DNA of 64,000 nucleotides from Candidatus Poribacteria bacterium (GTDB taxonomy: Bacteria > Poribacteria > WGA-4E > GCA-2687025): positions 1-64,000 of the forward strand of contig JABGQA010000081.1 in the NCBI GenBank assembly GCA_018644665.1. Reading direction: 5' to 3'. Of this stretch, positions 17,793-27,039 are shown in pieces. Under the pieces are notes generated by a model that saw only the letters and a list, made by a program, of their open reading frames with translations, was not told the origin of the DNA and searched no databases. The first letter of the stretch is position 1. The number at the start of each line of letters is the position of its first letter. The position numbers and the translations under genes were made by a program.

Positions 17793-18497
17793 ATGAGGCG
17801 TCGCCCTTGGTGGGCAATCCAGACGACGTGCTGCGCCATCGCGCTGATCGCCGGATGCGCACCATCGGTGGACCCACGCATGGAGGCCGCGTTCTACGAT
17901 CTCGTCCACGCTGACTCCTACACCGACCCCAAGAACCCGGCCGTGATGGCGCTCGCGGAGATCGGGAATCCCGCTGTGCCGAGGCTGATCGAGCTGCTGA
18001 GCGACCCGGAGCGGATGGTCAGGCGGAAGTCCGCGTTCGCGCTGGCGGAGATGGAGCCGCCACCGACATCTGCCGTGCCGGCCTTGATCGCGCTCCTCGA
18101 GGACAGGGAGTTCGAGAACTGGGTCGCGCGCCATCCTGCCGCGGTCGCCCTTGGCCGCATGGACGCCGCGGGAGTCGTGGCGATCCCGGCGCTCGTGGCG
18201 ACACTGACCGACGAGAGTTTGGGCGTACAGCACTTCGCCGCCCAGGCCCTGATCGAGCTCGGCGAGCCGGCTGTACCCGCGATAGCCAACGCGCTACGAG
18301 ACGAGGAGAACGAGCACAAGATGGTGTGGGAGTTGCATCGCAATGGCGGGCCGCTACTGCCCGAGCTGGTGCCGCACCTGGCGCCGTTGCTCGGTATTCT
18401 GTATGTCGACGAACTACTACGCCGTGTTGGCACACCTGCCGCCATGGCAGCGATCGAGAGATACGAGAATGAGCAGCGCGCCCTGGACGGGGATTGA
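17793..18497 (+). CDS. HEAT-repeat lipoprotein
   Basis: 234 residues. The start at 17793 is chosen for the AAGGA seven bases upstream and because it gives a lipoprotein signal (TTCCAIALIAGC). The mature part is a series of HEAT-like helical pairs (ALAEIGNPAVPRLIELLSD, ALAEMEPPPTSAVPALIALL, ALIELGEPAVPAIANAL), which form superhelical protein-binding surfaces. It probably sits on the periplasmic face of a membrane. It follows the Reg_prop lipoprotein on the same strand with a 200-base gap, so cotranscription is possible but not shown. A stand-alone HEAT protein has no predictable specific role. Confidence 0.8.
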   Translation: MRRRPWWAIQTTCCAIALIAGCAPSVDPRMEAAFYDLVHADSYTDPKNPAVMALAEIGNPAVPRLIELLSDPERMVRRKSAFALAEMEPPPTSAVPALIALLEDREFENWVARHPAAVALGRMDAAGVVAIPALVATLTDESLGVQHFAAQALIELGEPAVPAIANALRDEENEHKMVWELHRNGGPLLPELVPHLAPLLGILYVDELLRRVGTPAAMAAIERYENEQRALDGD

Positions 18498-18520
18498 CAC
18501 GCACGTCGCCCGCGCAATCG

Positions 18521-19105
18521 TCAGGCGGACGAGACCTCAGCCGGCCACCGCGCCGGACTGAACGGCCACGCGATCCGGCGGCAGATGTCCTCCCAGCGAC
18601 CGGGCATGTCGTCGGCGTACAGCAGGGGGTGGAAGCCGACGCGCAGGTAGGTCTTCAGCGCACCGAGGCGGGAGTCCTCGCTGTAGAGGTCGATCCTCTC
18701 GTAGCCCGCCTCGATGAAGCGCGACACAACGGCCGCCGTCAGCGCCTTCCCTATCCCCCGCCCGCTATGGGCCGGGTCGCACGCCAGCCAGCCGAGGTTC
18801 CCCCAGAACGGCGTGACGCGCTTGTAGTTGTGGAGGCACATCGCCGTGCCTACCGCGATGTCGGTCCCGCGCTCGGCGACGACAAACCAACCGCGTGGGA
18901 GGACCTTCGAGAGCGTTGGGCGCAGACGGGCGCCATCCCAACCGGGCCAGCCGGCGACGTGCATGATCTCGTAGAACCGATCTTCGTCGGCGGGGGCGTA
19001 TTCGCGCAGGACGTACTCGGGAGGCACGTCCACGGGCGGAGGGCACGCGACTCGCGCCGCCGGCCACACCATCCTCAACTGCGCGAGAGAGTCGTTCCAG
19101 GGCAT
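18521..19105 (-). CDS. GNAT family N-acetyltransferase
   Basis: 194 residues with an acetyl-CoA-binding GNAT core: WLACDPAHSGRGIGKALTAAV is the beta4-P-loop-alpha3 motif, followed by the typical YLRVGFHPL near the end. The ATG at 19105 lies seven bases after the stop of the M14 carboxypeptidase, so this is the third gene of a leftward operon with pepF and the carboxypeptidase. The longer open frame upstream overlaps the carboxypeptidase out of phase. The substrate is unknown; acetylation of an amino acid or peptide would fit its neighbours, as an inference only. Confidence 0.82.
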   Translation of the reverse strand: MPWNDSLAQLRMVWPAARVACPPPVDVPPEYVLREYAPADEDRFYEIMHVAGWPGWDGARLRPTLSKVLPRGWFVVAERGTDIAVGTAMCLHNYKRVTPFWGNLGWLACDPAHSGRGIGKALTAAVVSRFIEAGYERIDLYSEDSRLGALKTYLRVGFHPLLYADDMPGRWEDICRRIAWPFSPARWPAEVSSA

Positions 19106-19112
19106 GCGGCGG

Positions 19113-20753
19113 CTACGCCTCGCAGGCGACGTGGACCGACCGCGCGCCGCCCTTCTCACTGTGAATCTCGACGTCGCACGTCGCCGTCTCACCGAGACGC
19201 ACGATCCACTCGGCCTTCTTGCGACCGCCGTACCCCGCGAGATGCCCAAGCTCCTGCTTCTCCGCGCCGGAGACGACCTCGGCGCCGTCCGGCAGTGAGA
19301 TGGTCGCCGTGACCGGCTTCGCGACGCCCAGATCCACCGCGCGGCGCGTGATGCTCGTCGGCAGGTAGCCGCCGTTCACTACGGCGACGGATACACGCCA
19401 GACGCCGTCGCCGAGCGACTCGGTCTCGTGCACGGTCGCGGAGATGCGCGGCAGTGACTTGGCGTGGGCGAACGTGAAGTCGTGGATGTTGCGGCAGGTC
19501 TCTTCGAGGCACTCGAAGGGCGAGTTGTTCCCGAGCAACGGACGCCATCCGCCAAGTTCCACGGGCCCCAACTGGGGATGGTCGAACGGCGTCCAGCGGA
19601 TGAAGCCGTCCTCCTCCATATTCTCATCCGCCCAGCGCAGCATGTCGAGATGCATCTGTTCCAGGCCCGCGGCGTCGCGCTCCTTCTCCATGCGGTTGAC
19701 GTCCATCGGGTCGGGATTGCCGCGCGCGCGCATGTCCCACAATTCGTCGCAGTAGTAGAGAAGGCCGAGGTGGTGGTAGGCCCACGTCGCGAAGTCGCCG
19801 TACGCCTCGTAGATGTTCTTGTACAGCTCGTTGTAGGAGAACATCGCGTAGCCCGTGCGCTCCTTGCCGTAGTTCCCGATGTCGAGCAGGCGCGCCACGT
19901 CCTCGCGCGGGATGTCGTCGTCGCCTTCGCTGCACGGCACCCTGATGATCGCCTCGAATCCCGTGTGGAAGCTGTGCATGCCGCCGATGTTCGGATGCGC
20001 TTTCACGAACTCCGCGATCGCGCGCGTCTCGGGCTCTGAGAACGGCCAATCTCCCGCGCCGCCCTGCTGAGACTGGATGCGCCAGTTGGACGGGAAGTTG
20101 CGGTTGAAGTCGAGCCCCTGCTTCGACGGCGCGCCACGGACCTCGACGCCGTCGAAGTTGCGGATAGACCCCTCCGAATAGACGCGATAGAACGGGCCGT
20201 CCGCGTCGTGGAACTCGCGCGGGATCATCAGCCGGTCGTCGTGTTCCGACACCTTCCACCCGCCCGACGGGTCTTCGATGCGCATCTGGAGGATGCGGCC
20301 GTCGCCGTCCACGTCGTCGGGGTAGAGGCCGTCCTTCTCCTCCTCGTGCGGGTAGAGGCGTGTCCCGCTACGCACGCGCCCCGGCGTGGACAGGCAATGC
20401 TCCACGCCGTCCGGGCTGACCATCGGGATCAGATAGAACGCCGTGGTATCCAACATCGCGGCTATCTCGGCGTCGTCTGCGTAGCCATTCAGCAGGCGCC
20501 ACGCGATGTAGAGACAGGACGAGCACGCCGTCACCTCGGAGCCGTGGATGTTCGCATCGATGTACAGGGCGGGTTTGCTTAGAGCCGCGCCGGTGTCCGC
20601 GTTCGTCACGGTGAGGGCCGGGATGTCCCGACCTTCGTGGCTCTGCCCGATGACCTCGACCTGCGCGAGCGTGGGGTACTCGGCGGCGAACTGCTCCAGC
20701 AGCGCCACCATCTCGTCGTAGCGGTAGTACTTGTCGAAGCGTGGCGCATCCAT
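19113..20753 (-). CDS. M14 family zinc carboxypeptidase
   Basis: 546-residue metallocarboxypeptidase. The zinc ligands are His70 and Glu73 in DANIHGSEV and a distal His in GMHSFHTGF; the catalytic Glu is probably in YYCDELWD. A substrate-binding NRNFP motif is present (GLDFNRNFPSNW). The catalytic domain fills about the first 380 residues. The rest is a beta-rich C-terminal region rather than an obvious second enzyme. No signal peptide is seen, so it probably trims peptides inside the cell. It begins 27 bases after pepF and is followed at once by a GNAT gene, forming a peptide-degradation operon. Confidence 0.88.
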   Translation of the reverse strand: MDAPRFDKYYRYDEMVALLEQFAAEYPTLAQVEVIGQSHEGRDIPALTVTNADTGAALSKPALYIDANIHGSEVTACSSCLYIAWRLLNGYADDAEIAAMLDTTAFYLIPMVSPDGVEHCLSTPGRVRSGTRLYPHEEEKDGLYPDDVDGDGRILQMRIEDPSGGWKVSEHDDRLMIPREFHDADGPFYRVYSEGSIRNFDGVEVRGAPSKQGLDFNRNFPSNWRIQSQQGGAGDWPFSEPETRAIAEFVKAHPNIGGMHSFHTGFEAIIRVPCSEGDDDIPREDVARLLDIGNYGKERTGYAMFSYNELYKNIYEAYGDFATWAYHHLGLLYYCDELWDMRARGNPDPMDVNRMEKERDAAGLEQMHLDMLRWADENMEEDGFIRWTPFDHPQLGPVELGGWRPLLGNNSPFECLEETCRNIHDFTFAHAKSLPRISATVHETESLGDGVWRVSVAVVNGGYLPTSITRRAVDLGVAKPVTATISLPDGAEVVSGAEKQELGHLAGYGGRKKAEWIVRLGETATCDVEIHSEKGGARSVHVACEA

Positions 20754-20780
20754 CTCGTGCTCTCCCGACTTGTCGACGTG

Positions 20781-22577
20781 TCAGACCCGCCCGGCTTCCT
20801 TGGCGAGCGCCTTCGCTTCCTCGACGGCGTCACGAATGAGGTCACAGCCCGCCTGCCAGAAGTCGCGCGAGGCGATGTCGAATCCCATCTTCGTCACGAG
20901 TTCGGCCGGCGCCGCCGACCCCCCTGCGCGGAGAAGGTCGAAGTATGTCGGCACGAACGCCTCGCCGACGCGGCCGTACTGACCGTAGAGCGACAGCACG
21001 AGCAACTCCCCAAACGCGTAGGCGTACACGTAGAACGGCACGCGGTACACGTGCGGGATGTAGAGCCACCACGAAGCGTGCCCCTCGCCGAGCTTCAGCG
21101 AGTCGCCGAACATCTCCTGCATCGTCTCCTGCCAGACGGCGGAGTACGCCTCCGTCGTCTGCTCGCCCTCTTCGCGTCGGAGTCGATGGGCGCGCTGCTC
21201 GAACCGATACATCGCGATCTGCCGGAAGACCGTCGCGAACGTGTCCTCGATCTTCCCGCACAGCAGCGCGAGGCGCTCGTCGGCGGACTCCAGAGTCCCG
21301 CGCAGCTTGTCGAACACGAGCATCTCGGCGAACGTGCTCGCAGTTTCCGCGAGCGGCAGCACCGGGTGGTAGTTCAGCAGAGACTGCTCGGCCGCCAGCA
21401 CGTCGTGGACGCCATGGCCGAGTTCGTGCGCGAGCGTCATGACGTCGCGCGGCGTCCCCATGTAGTTCATGAAGACGTACGGGTGCAGGTCCGGCGTGAC
21501 GCCCGCGCAATAGGCGCCTCCCTGCTTGTGTTCCGCCAGCGCGGCGTCTATCCAGCCACGGCTGAAGAACGGCTCAGCGGCGTCTCTGAGTTGGCCTGAG
21601 AAGCCGCCGAAGGATTCCAACACGAGCGTCTTCGCTTCGTCGAACGGAACGCTAGAGGTCTCGCCGGTGATGGGGGCGTAGCGGTCGTAGTCTGTGAGCG
21701 CGTCCACGCCCAGCAGTTGGCGCTTGAGGTCGTAGTAGTCGGCGACGATGTCGTAGTTCGCGACGCACGTGTCGACGACCGCCTCGACCACCTCAGGCGC
21801 GACTTCGTTGTCGAGATGCCGCGACGCCTCGGGCGTGTCGAATCCCCGCAAGCGGTCCTTCGTCTGCTTCCCGTGGAGGAGCGTGTTGTAGATGTAGGTG
21901 AGGACGTGCGCGTCCTCTTGCACCCCCGACGTGAGGGACTCCGCCGTCTTACGCCGCACGTCGCGATCCGGGTCGTGGAACTTGGCCAGGAGGACGCTTT
22001 GGGTCAACTCCTCGCCGTCGAACTCGTACTTGCGCCGTGAGCTGACCTCGACGAACAGCCGCCCGAAGGCCCGTCCTCCGGTGTTCGCCGTCTCCTCGAG
22101 GATCTTCTCCTCCGCCTCGGTGAGGCGATGCTCCGCCAGGCGGCGTTCATGCTCGACGTAGTGGCGGTAGTCCGCCAGAATTGGGTCGCCGATGAGGACG
22201 TCGTACGTCTCCTGCGGGATGGCGCCGATCTCGAGGTCGAAGAAGATGAGGTGCGTCGATGCGGCTGACCCCGCCTCGCGCGCGCGCTGCATCAGCGCGC
22301 CTCGCTCGGCGTCGGCCGTGTCGGTGGAGAACAGGAGTTGCGCATACGACCCTGGCCGGTATTGGCGTTCCACCAGGGCCTCGTAGTCCCTGAGCGCCTT
22401 CATCAGGAGCGATGCGGTCAGGTCTGCGGTCGCGATGCGGCCTTTGTATTCCTGCTCGAACGCTTGAGCGCGGCCGCCCATGTCCGCCAGGTCTTGGGTG
22501 AGTTCCGGGTCGTCGATGCCGGAGTAGAGGTCGGACAAGTCCCAAGTAGGCAGTTCGGCGGGGTGGGCTTCGCTCAC
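20781..22577 (-). CDS. pepF: Oligoendopeptidase F (peptidase M3B)
   Basis: 598 residues, the normal length. Zinc metallopeptidase that cleaves oligopeptides in the cytoplasm. The HExxH motif is visible as TLAHELGHGVH at about residue 382, with the third ligand Glu in ETASTFAEML about 25 residues later. The PepF signatures GGAYCAGVTPDLHPYVFMNY and MFGDSL are also present. The N-terminus (PTWDLSDLYSG) is the classical start of this family. It is the first gene of a three-gene operon with the M14 carboxypeptidase and a GNAT protein, consistent with step-wise peptide breakdown. Confidence 0.96.
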   Translation of the reverse strand: MSEAHPAELPTWDLSDLYSGIDDPELTQDLADMGGRAQAFEQEYKGRIATADLTASLLMKALRDYEALVERQYRPGSYAQLLFSTDTADAERGALMQRAREAGSAASTHLIFFDLEIGAIPQETYDVLIGDPILADYRHYVEHERRLAEHRLTEAEEKILEETANTGGRAFGRLFVEVSSRRKYEFDGEELTQSVLLAKFHDPDRDVRRKTAESLTSGVQEDAHVLTYIYNTLLHGKQTKDRLRGFDTPEASRHLDNEVAPEVVEAVVDTCVANYDIVADYYDLKRQLLGVDALTDYDRYAPITGETSSVPFDEAKTLVLESFGGFSGQLRDAAEPFFSRGWIDAALAEHKQGGAYCAGVTPDLHPYVFMNYMGTPRDVMTLAHELGHGVHDVLAAEQSLLNYHPVLPLAETASTFAEMLVFDKLRGTLESADERLALLCGKIEDTFATVFRQIAMYRFEQRAHRLRREEGEQTTEAYSAVWQETMQEMFGDSLKLGEGHASWWLYIPHVYRVPFYVYAYAFGELLVLSLYGQYGRVGEAFVPTYFDLLRAGGSAAPAELVTKMGFDIASRDFWQAGCDLIRDAVEEAKALAKEAGRV

Positions 22578-22627
22578 GCTGATAGATTCCTGATGGCCTG
22601 GTTGCGGTGCACGGTGTCCATTGCGAC

Positions 22628-22658
22628 ACTATATGCCAACCCCTGGGCATAGGCGCAA
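22628..22658 (-). promoter_or_regulatory. Weak promoter-like pair upstream of pepF
   Basis: On the minus strand a good -10 (TATAGT, 22628-22633) is preceded by TTGCGC (22653-22658), but the spacing is 19 bases. The pair lies about 50 bases before the pepF start. Confidence 0.3.
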
Positions 22659-22690
22659 TAGCGCCCGGCACATCGCGCCACATCTGAACC

Positions 22691-22718
22691 TTGTTCGGCC
22701 TGGCACGTTTGATACAAT
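22691..22718 (+). promoter_or_regulatory. Sigma70-like promoter of the Calx-beta surface protein
   Basis: TTGTTC (22691-22696) and TACAAT (22713-22718) are separated by 16 bases, in an AT-rich patch unusual for this GC-rich DNA. The start codon used (22905) would leave a leader of about 180 bases. Confidence 0.5.
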
Positions 22719-22904
22719 CGTGGCAGTGTGTTCTGGTGCGCCGAGGTAGCGCGCCGAGCATTTTCGGGCTGACGCACGCCGACCGTGTCGCTATGCATCC
22801 GCTCCAGGATGGTACGGCTTCAACGACGACAAACCGGCTTGCAGGTTACGGGTGGATGTCTTACGGGCGGAGCGCCAGCGCGGGCGCAGGATGGAGAGGG
22901 CCTC

Positions 22905-25900
22905 ATGCATAGATTCCCGTCATCGTGTCGATTGTGGACCTGGGCATTGCTTCTGATCGTGTCTCCGGTGGTGATGGCGCAGCAGTTGAGTGTCGACTCG
23001 CCAACCGCCCTGGAGAACGACCCGTTCGTGACCTTCACGGTGACGGCCGACGCGCCCGTGACCGGCGACGTCACCGTGACGGTGACCAGTTCCGACATCA
23101 CGGCCACGGCCGGCTCCGACTACGCGGCGGTTTCCGATAGCGTCACCATCCTCGATGCGACGAGTTCCGCGACGTATGTCGTGCCGCTGCTCGACGACGC
23201 GGTCGTCGAGGGCGACGAGACATTCGCATTTACGATGAGCAACCCGCCGGCCGGCGTGACGTTCCTCAACAGCACGGGCACCGCGACGATCGTCGAGGAT
23301 GATGTCGTCGTCCCGACCCTGGACGTGTTCGGCCTGTCCGTCCCCGAGGGCAACGACCCAGGGGCGCCTACGATTGCCACCGTGTCGGTGGAGCTGTCCG
23401 AGGCTACGACCGTGGACGTCACATTCGACGTGACAACAGTCGACGGCACGGCCTTGGTCGCCGACAACGACTACCTGGCGATGACGAACGTCCCTTACAC
23501 CATCGCGGCGGGCGAGACCGTGGTCGGCATCGACATCACCGTCAGTGCCGACACGATTGCTGAGCCGCTCGAGATGTTCGATGTCATGATCGGGAACGTC
23601 GCGGCCGCCAACGCCGTGAACACAGTCGCCACCGTGACCATTGAGAACGACGACCTTCTCGGCGTCGCCATCTCGTCGGACGCCGACGCCGACGGCAACG
23701 CCGAGTCCACGGTCTCGCCCTTCGTCGTGAACGAATACAACGACCCGACGTCACTGCTGACCTTCGACGTCATTGGCGGCGTGGGGCCGAACTTCACGCT
23801 CACGCTCGTGAGCACGCCAGCGCTCGGAACCCTCCACGATTCCGCGTCGGGCTTCGAGCTCTTCGCCGGAGATCCCCTCCCGATCGGCGAGGGTGGGCTG
23901 CTGCTCGAGTTCGTCGGGACGCCGCAGAACTCCGGTAGCTTCGAGCCGGCGGACGCCTTCATCATCACCGTCACCGACGACGGCGATCCCGCCCTCACCT
24001 CGGGCTCGGTCATCGTCGAATTGGCCATCACCGACGTGAACCAGCCGGTGTTCGTCGAGCGCGAGGGGCTCGCGTTCGTCGCCTCCGGGAGCGTGGCGAA
24101 CCTGCCGATCGTCGACTTCACGGACACCGACTTCGATGGAAACCCGAATCCCAGCATCTCCGACCCGGACGGCGACAACCTCGTGTTCGCCAACCCCGTG
24201 TCCGCCCTTGGCGCGGTGGTGTCGATTGCCGGCTCCTCGATACGCTACGAGGCGCCGATCTTCAACGACCCCGCCAACGCTAGCGGCCCGCTGACCGACA
24301 CCGTCACGGTTGACGTCTCCGACGACAGTGGGGTGGCCGGGACGCCCGTTACGGCGGACCTGTCCGTGAAGATCCAGCCGGTCGCGGAGATCGCGTTCGA
24401 CGTCAGCGCCGGCGACGGGAGTTTCACCCGTAGCGTGCGGCTCGGTGTGGGGCCGGAGGGCGCCGTCGACACGAGCGCGACCACCGTGGGCAGCATCCGC
24501 GACATGACCGTGGAACTGTCGCCTCCAGAAGCTCCGGGAACGTCGTTCCGCGCCTGGATCGTGAGCGACGGCGCCGTGCTCCGCGACATCCAGGAAATCA
24601 ACCCTTCGCCGGAGCCGCGCCTGTGGACCATCCACGTGCGGACCGGGGGCGGTGGCGGATCGTCCATCGACTGGTACGGGCCGGACGTAGAAACGCTCGT
24701 GAATCAGTTCGACGTCTACACCGGCGTACCGCACATCGCGCTCATCGCTGACATCGCCACGGGCGAGACGTGGGAACTCCCCAGCGATACGTGGGAAGCG
24801 ATCCCTCTGGCGGACTTCCAGTCCTACAACTTCGAGGTGTCCTTCGCGCCGGCGGCTGGCGCGACGCCCGTCGCGGACGACCTGATCGCCGGGTGGAACC
24901 TCGTGTCCGTTCCCGGCTACGGGGATCTCGGCCCGCTCGACGCGCTGTCCAACTCAGCCTTCGTGTGGACCGGCCAGTACGAGGGAGTCGGGTTCCTGAC
25001 TCAGGCGGAAGTGCCTCCGGTCACGTCCGGGGTCTTCATCAACTCCAACGGCGGACCCTACAGCCTCGACGTGGACGTTGACAGCTCCTCAATACGTGAT
25101 GTCACCGCGACCCTGAACCCGGGGTGGAGCCTCATCGGGGCGCCCTCCAACATCGACGCGGGGTCGGACTTCCCCGCGAGCCACGTCACCGCGCAGTTCG
25201 GCAACCAGGCATCCGTGTTCGGGTACGACCCCGTCACTCGCAGCTACACGTTGGCAAGTGAACTCGTCGCGGGTCGGGGCTACTGGGTCTACAACGACAC
25301 CGGGTCGCCGGTCTCGGTTCAGTTGACGCAGCCGCGTCACCTCGCCGCGGACGGTTCATCGCGATTCCACCCCCGGGCGGCCGCGCCGGCGCTGTCGAAC
25401 CTCGACTGGAGCCTCCCCGTGAGTCTCTCCGACGAGGACGGCGCGCTACGCACGGTGCAGCTTGGGCTCAGCTCCGACGCCACGGCCGGCTACGACCGGC
25501 TGGACGTCGCGATGCCTCCGCCGCCGCCAGTCAGGGCCTACTCGCACCTCTACGTCGGCGTTGACGACGCCGTCGGGAGACTGACGCGCAGCGTGCAGGC
25601 GATGGATCGCAGCGGCACGGAGTGGGTGATGAACGCGCGCATCGATGGCGCGTCGGGCCTCATCGAGTGGCAGCGGCCGAACGTGCCGGAACACTGGCGT
25701 CTCACCATGGAAGCCGGCGGAACGCGCGTCGACATGGCAGAGCGGCAGTCGGTACGACTTGGGGCCGGCACGCACGCTCTCCGCGTCATGCTGTCGTGGG
25801 TCGCGCCCACGGCTACGCGGCTGATGCCGAACTACCCGAACCCGTTCAACCCCGAGACGTGGATTCCGTTCGAGCTGACGCAGGCGGCGGACGTCACCGT

Positions 25901-26102
25901 TCGCGTGTATGGGCCGGACGGCGCCGTCGTGCGCACCCTGGCACTCGGCTACCGCGCCGAGGGTTACTACACCAGCATCGGCGACGCGGCGTACTGGGAT
26001 GGACGCAATGAATCGGGCGAGGCGGTCGCCAGCGGCGTGTATCTCTACGAGCTGCGGGCCGGCGACTACCGCGCGATGCGGCGCATGGTCATCCTGAAGT
26101 AA
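22905..26102 (+). CDS. Secreted multidomain surface protein: Calx-beta domains, cadherin-like region and C-terminal sorting domain
   Basis: About 1065 residues. The start at 22905 follows GGAGAGG and gives a clear signal peptide (WTWALLLIVSPVVMAQQ). Two Calx-beta-like domains follow (about residues 28-125 and 130-230), each with the acidic calcium-binding DNDxA/EGDET pattern, then cadherin or tandem-beta-sandwich repeats and a region with GWNLVSVPG and GWSLIGAPS motifs. The last 90 residues are the shared terminal domain (NYPNPFNPETWIPF, WDGRNESGEAVASGVY, ending RRMVILK), which I take to be an FlgD-like or type IX-like secretion/attachment domain. A strong terminator follows at 26132. Adhesion or glycan binding at the cell surface is inferred. 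Confidence 0.85.
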   Translation: MHRFPSSCRLWTWALLLIVSPVVMAQQLSVDSPTALENDPFVTFTVTADAPVTGDVTVTVTSSDITATAGSDYAAVSDSVTILDATSSATYVVPLLDDAVVEGDETFAFTMSNPPAGVTFLNSTGTATIVEDDVVVPTLDVFGLSVPEGNDPGAPTIATVSVELSEATTVDVTFDVTTVDGTALVADNDYLAMTNVPYTIAAGETVVGIDITVSADTIAEPLEMFDVMIGNVAAANAVNTVATVTIENDDLLGVAISSDADADGNAESTVSPFVVNEYNDPTSLLTFDVIGGVGPNFTLTLVSTPALGTLHDSASGFELFAGDPLPIGEGGLLLEFVGTPQNSGSFEPADAFIITVTDDGDPALTSGSVIVELAITDVNQPVFVEREGLAFVASGSVANLPIVDFTDTDFDGNPNPSISDPDGDNLVFANPVSALGAVVSIAGSSIRYEAPIFNDPANASGPLTDTVTVDVSDDSGVAGTPVTADLSVKIQPVAEIAFDVSAGDGSFTRSVRLGVGPEGAVDTSATTVGSIRDMTVELSPPEAPGTSFRAWIVSDGAVLRDIQEINPSPEPRLWTIHVRTGGGGGSSIDWYGPDVETLVNQFDVYTGVPHIALIADIATGETWELPSDTWEAIPLADFQSYNFEVSFAPAAGATPVADDLIAGWNLVSVPGYGDLGPLDALSNSAFVWTGQYEGVGFLTQAEVPPVTSGVFINSNGGPYSLDVDVDSSSIRDVTATLNPGWSLIGAPSNIDAGSDFPASHVTAQFGNQASVFGYDPVTRSYTLASELVAGRGYWVYNDTGSPVSVQLTQPRHLAADGSSRFHPRAAAPALSNLDWSLPVSLSDEDGALRTVQLGLSSDATAGYDRLDVAMPPPPPVRAYSHLYVGVDDAVGRLTRSVQAMDRSGTEWVMNARIDGASGLIEWQRPNVPEHWRLTMEAGGTRVDMAERQSVRLGAGTHALRVMLSWVAPTATRLMPNYPNPFNPETWIPFELTQAADVTVRVYGPDGAVVRTLALGYRAEGYYTSIGDAAYWDGRNESGEAVASGVYLYELRAGDYRAMRRMVILK

Positions 26103-26131
26103 CCCACGTCGCATCGAACCCGAACACTCGA

Positions 26132-26160
26132 ACGCGCCTCGCCTATGCGGGGCGCGTTTC
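26132..26160 (+). terminator. Intrinsic terminator after the Calx-beta surface protein
   Basis: AACGCGCCTCGC (26132-26143) pairs over 12 positions (one T-G) with GCGGGGCGCGTT across a CTAT loop, and the second arm runs into TTTCCCCTT. It lies 30 bases past the stop codon. Confidence 0.75.
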
Positions 26161-26280
26161 CCCTTCAGCGACGTTCCTTGTCCTGCATGGAGCTTGCTCT
26201 CCGCCAACCGGGGCGGCAGACTGCACAGCACCCGAGCGGCCCAGCCGCAGAAGCATCGGGATCGGACAAGGAGGAAGAGC

Positions 26281-27039
26281 ATGTCTACGCGACATGGTTG
26301 GCTGGATCGGAGCGTCGCGATCGCGGTGGCGCTTGCGGCGATCGCCGTTGGCGCGAACGCAGCCAGCACAAGAGAACAGTACGGCCTGGTCGCACTGTGG
26401 ACGTTCGATGCGGCCACGGTGAAGGGCGGAGCGGTTGCGCCGGAGTTCGGGGAGAACCCAGGCGCGGTGGTGGGCAAGCCGGACGCCATCGCGGGGTTCC
26501 GCGGCGAGGCTCTGTCGTTCGACGGCCTCGCGGACTACGTGAAGATGACCGACGACATCTTCTTCCCCAGCGTGACGATGGAGGCGATCATCCGTCCCAC
26601 GCTTGGGAGTCGGAATCCCATCTACGACAAGTACAACTACGGCATCCAGCTCAGCGACAGCAACCAGGTCGGCATATGGATACGCGACGACAAGGAGCAG
26701 TGGCCGCAGATTTACACGCCGTGGCCGACGGACGGCGCGTGGCATCACGTGGTGGGCGTCGCCGAAGACGGCGCGGAGGTGCGCATCTACCTCGACGGTA
26801 AGCTCAGCGGTACGGCTCCCGCGCCGAACTCGATCGACATCGCCTACGGCGCGGGACAGAAGCCTACCGTGGCCTACACGCAGCACCTCGGAGGCATCTG
26901 GTACGAGGGCGATGTCGACGAGGTGGCGATCTACGAGGGCGCGCTGACGGGCAAGGATGTCGGCGTCCTGTACGGCCTTTCCCTGGGGGTGGAACCGGCG
27001 GGGAAGGCTGCGTTGACCTGGGCGACGCTCAAGCGGTAG
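26281..27039 (+). CDS. Secreted LamG/concanavalin-like lectin-fold protein
   Basis: 252 residues. The start at 26281 follows AGGAGGAAG and yields a signal peptide (SVAIAVALAAIAVGANA). The mature protein is one LamG/concanavalin A-like jelly-roll: LVALWTFD at the first strand, GEALSFDGLADYVKM, VTMEAIIRP, DGAWHHVVGV, VRIYLDGKLSG and YEGDVDEVAIYEGALT are the standard strand motifs. Such domains bind carbohydrates or proteins outside the cell, and stand-alone copies are common in this group of bacteria. It converges on the next gene with no bases between the two stop codons. The ligand is unknown. Confidence 0.88.
   Translation: MSTRHGWLDRSVAIAVALAAIAVGANAASTREQYGLVALWTFDAATVKGGAVAPEFGENPGAVVGKPDAIAGFRGEALSFDGLADYVKMTDDIFFPSVTMEAIIRPTLGSRNPIYDKYNYGIQLSDSNQVGIWIRDDKEQWPQIYTPWPTDGAWHHVVGVAEDGAEVRIYLDGKLSGTAPAPNSIDIAYGAGQKPTVAYTQHLGGIWYEGDVDEVAIYEGALTGKDVGVLYGLSLGVEPAGKAALTWATLKR

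Larger units (their letters stand above)
22578..22904. other. Divergent promoter region
   Basis: 327 bases between pepF (leftward) and the Calx-beta surface protein (rightward). The only clear content is the two promoter-like pairs annotated separately. Confidence 0.5.
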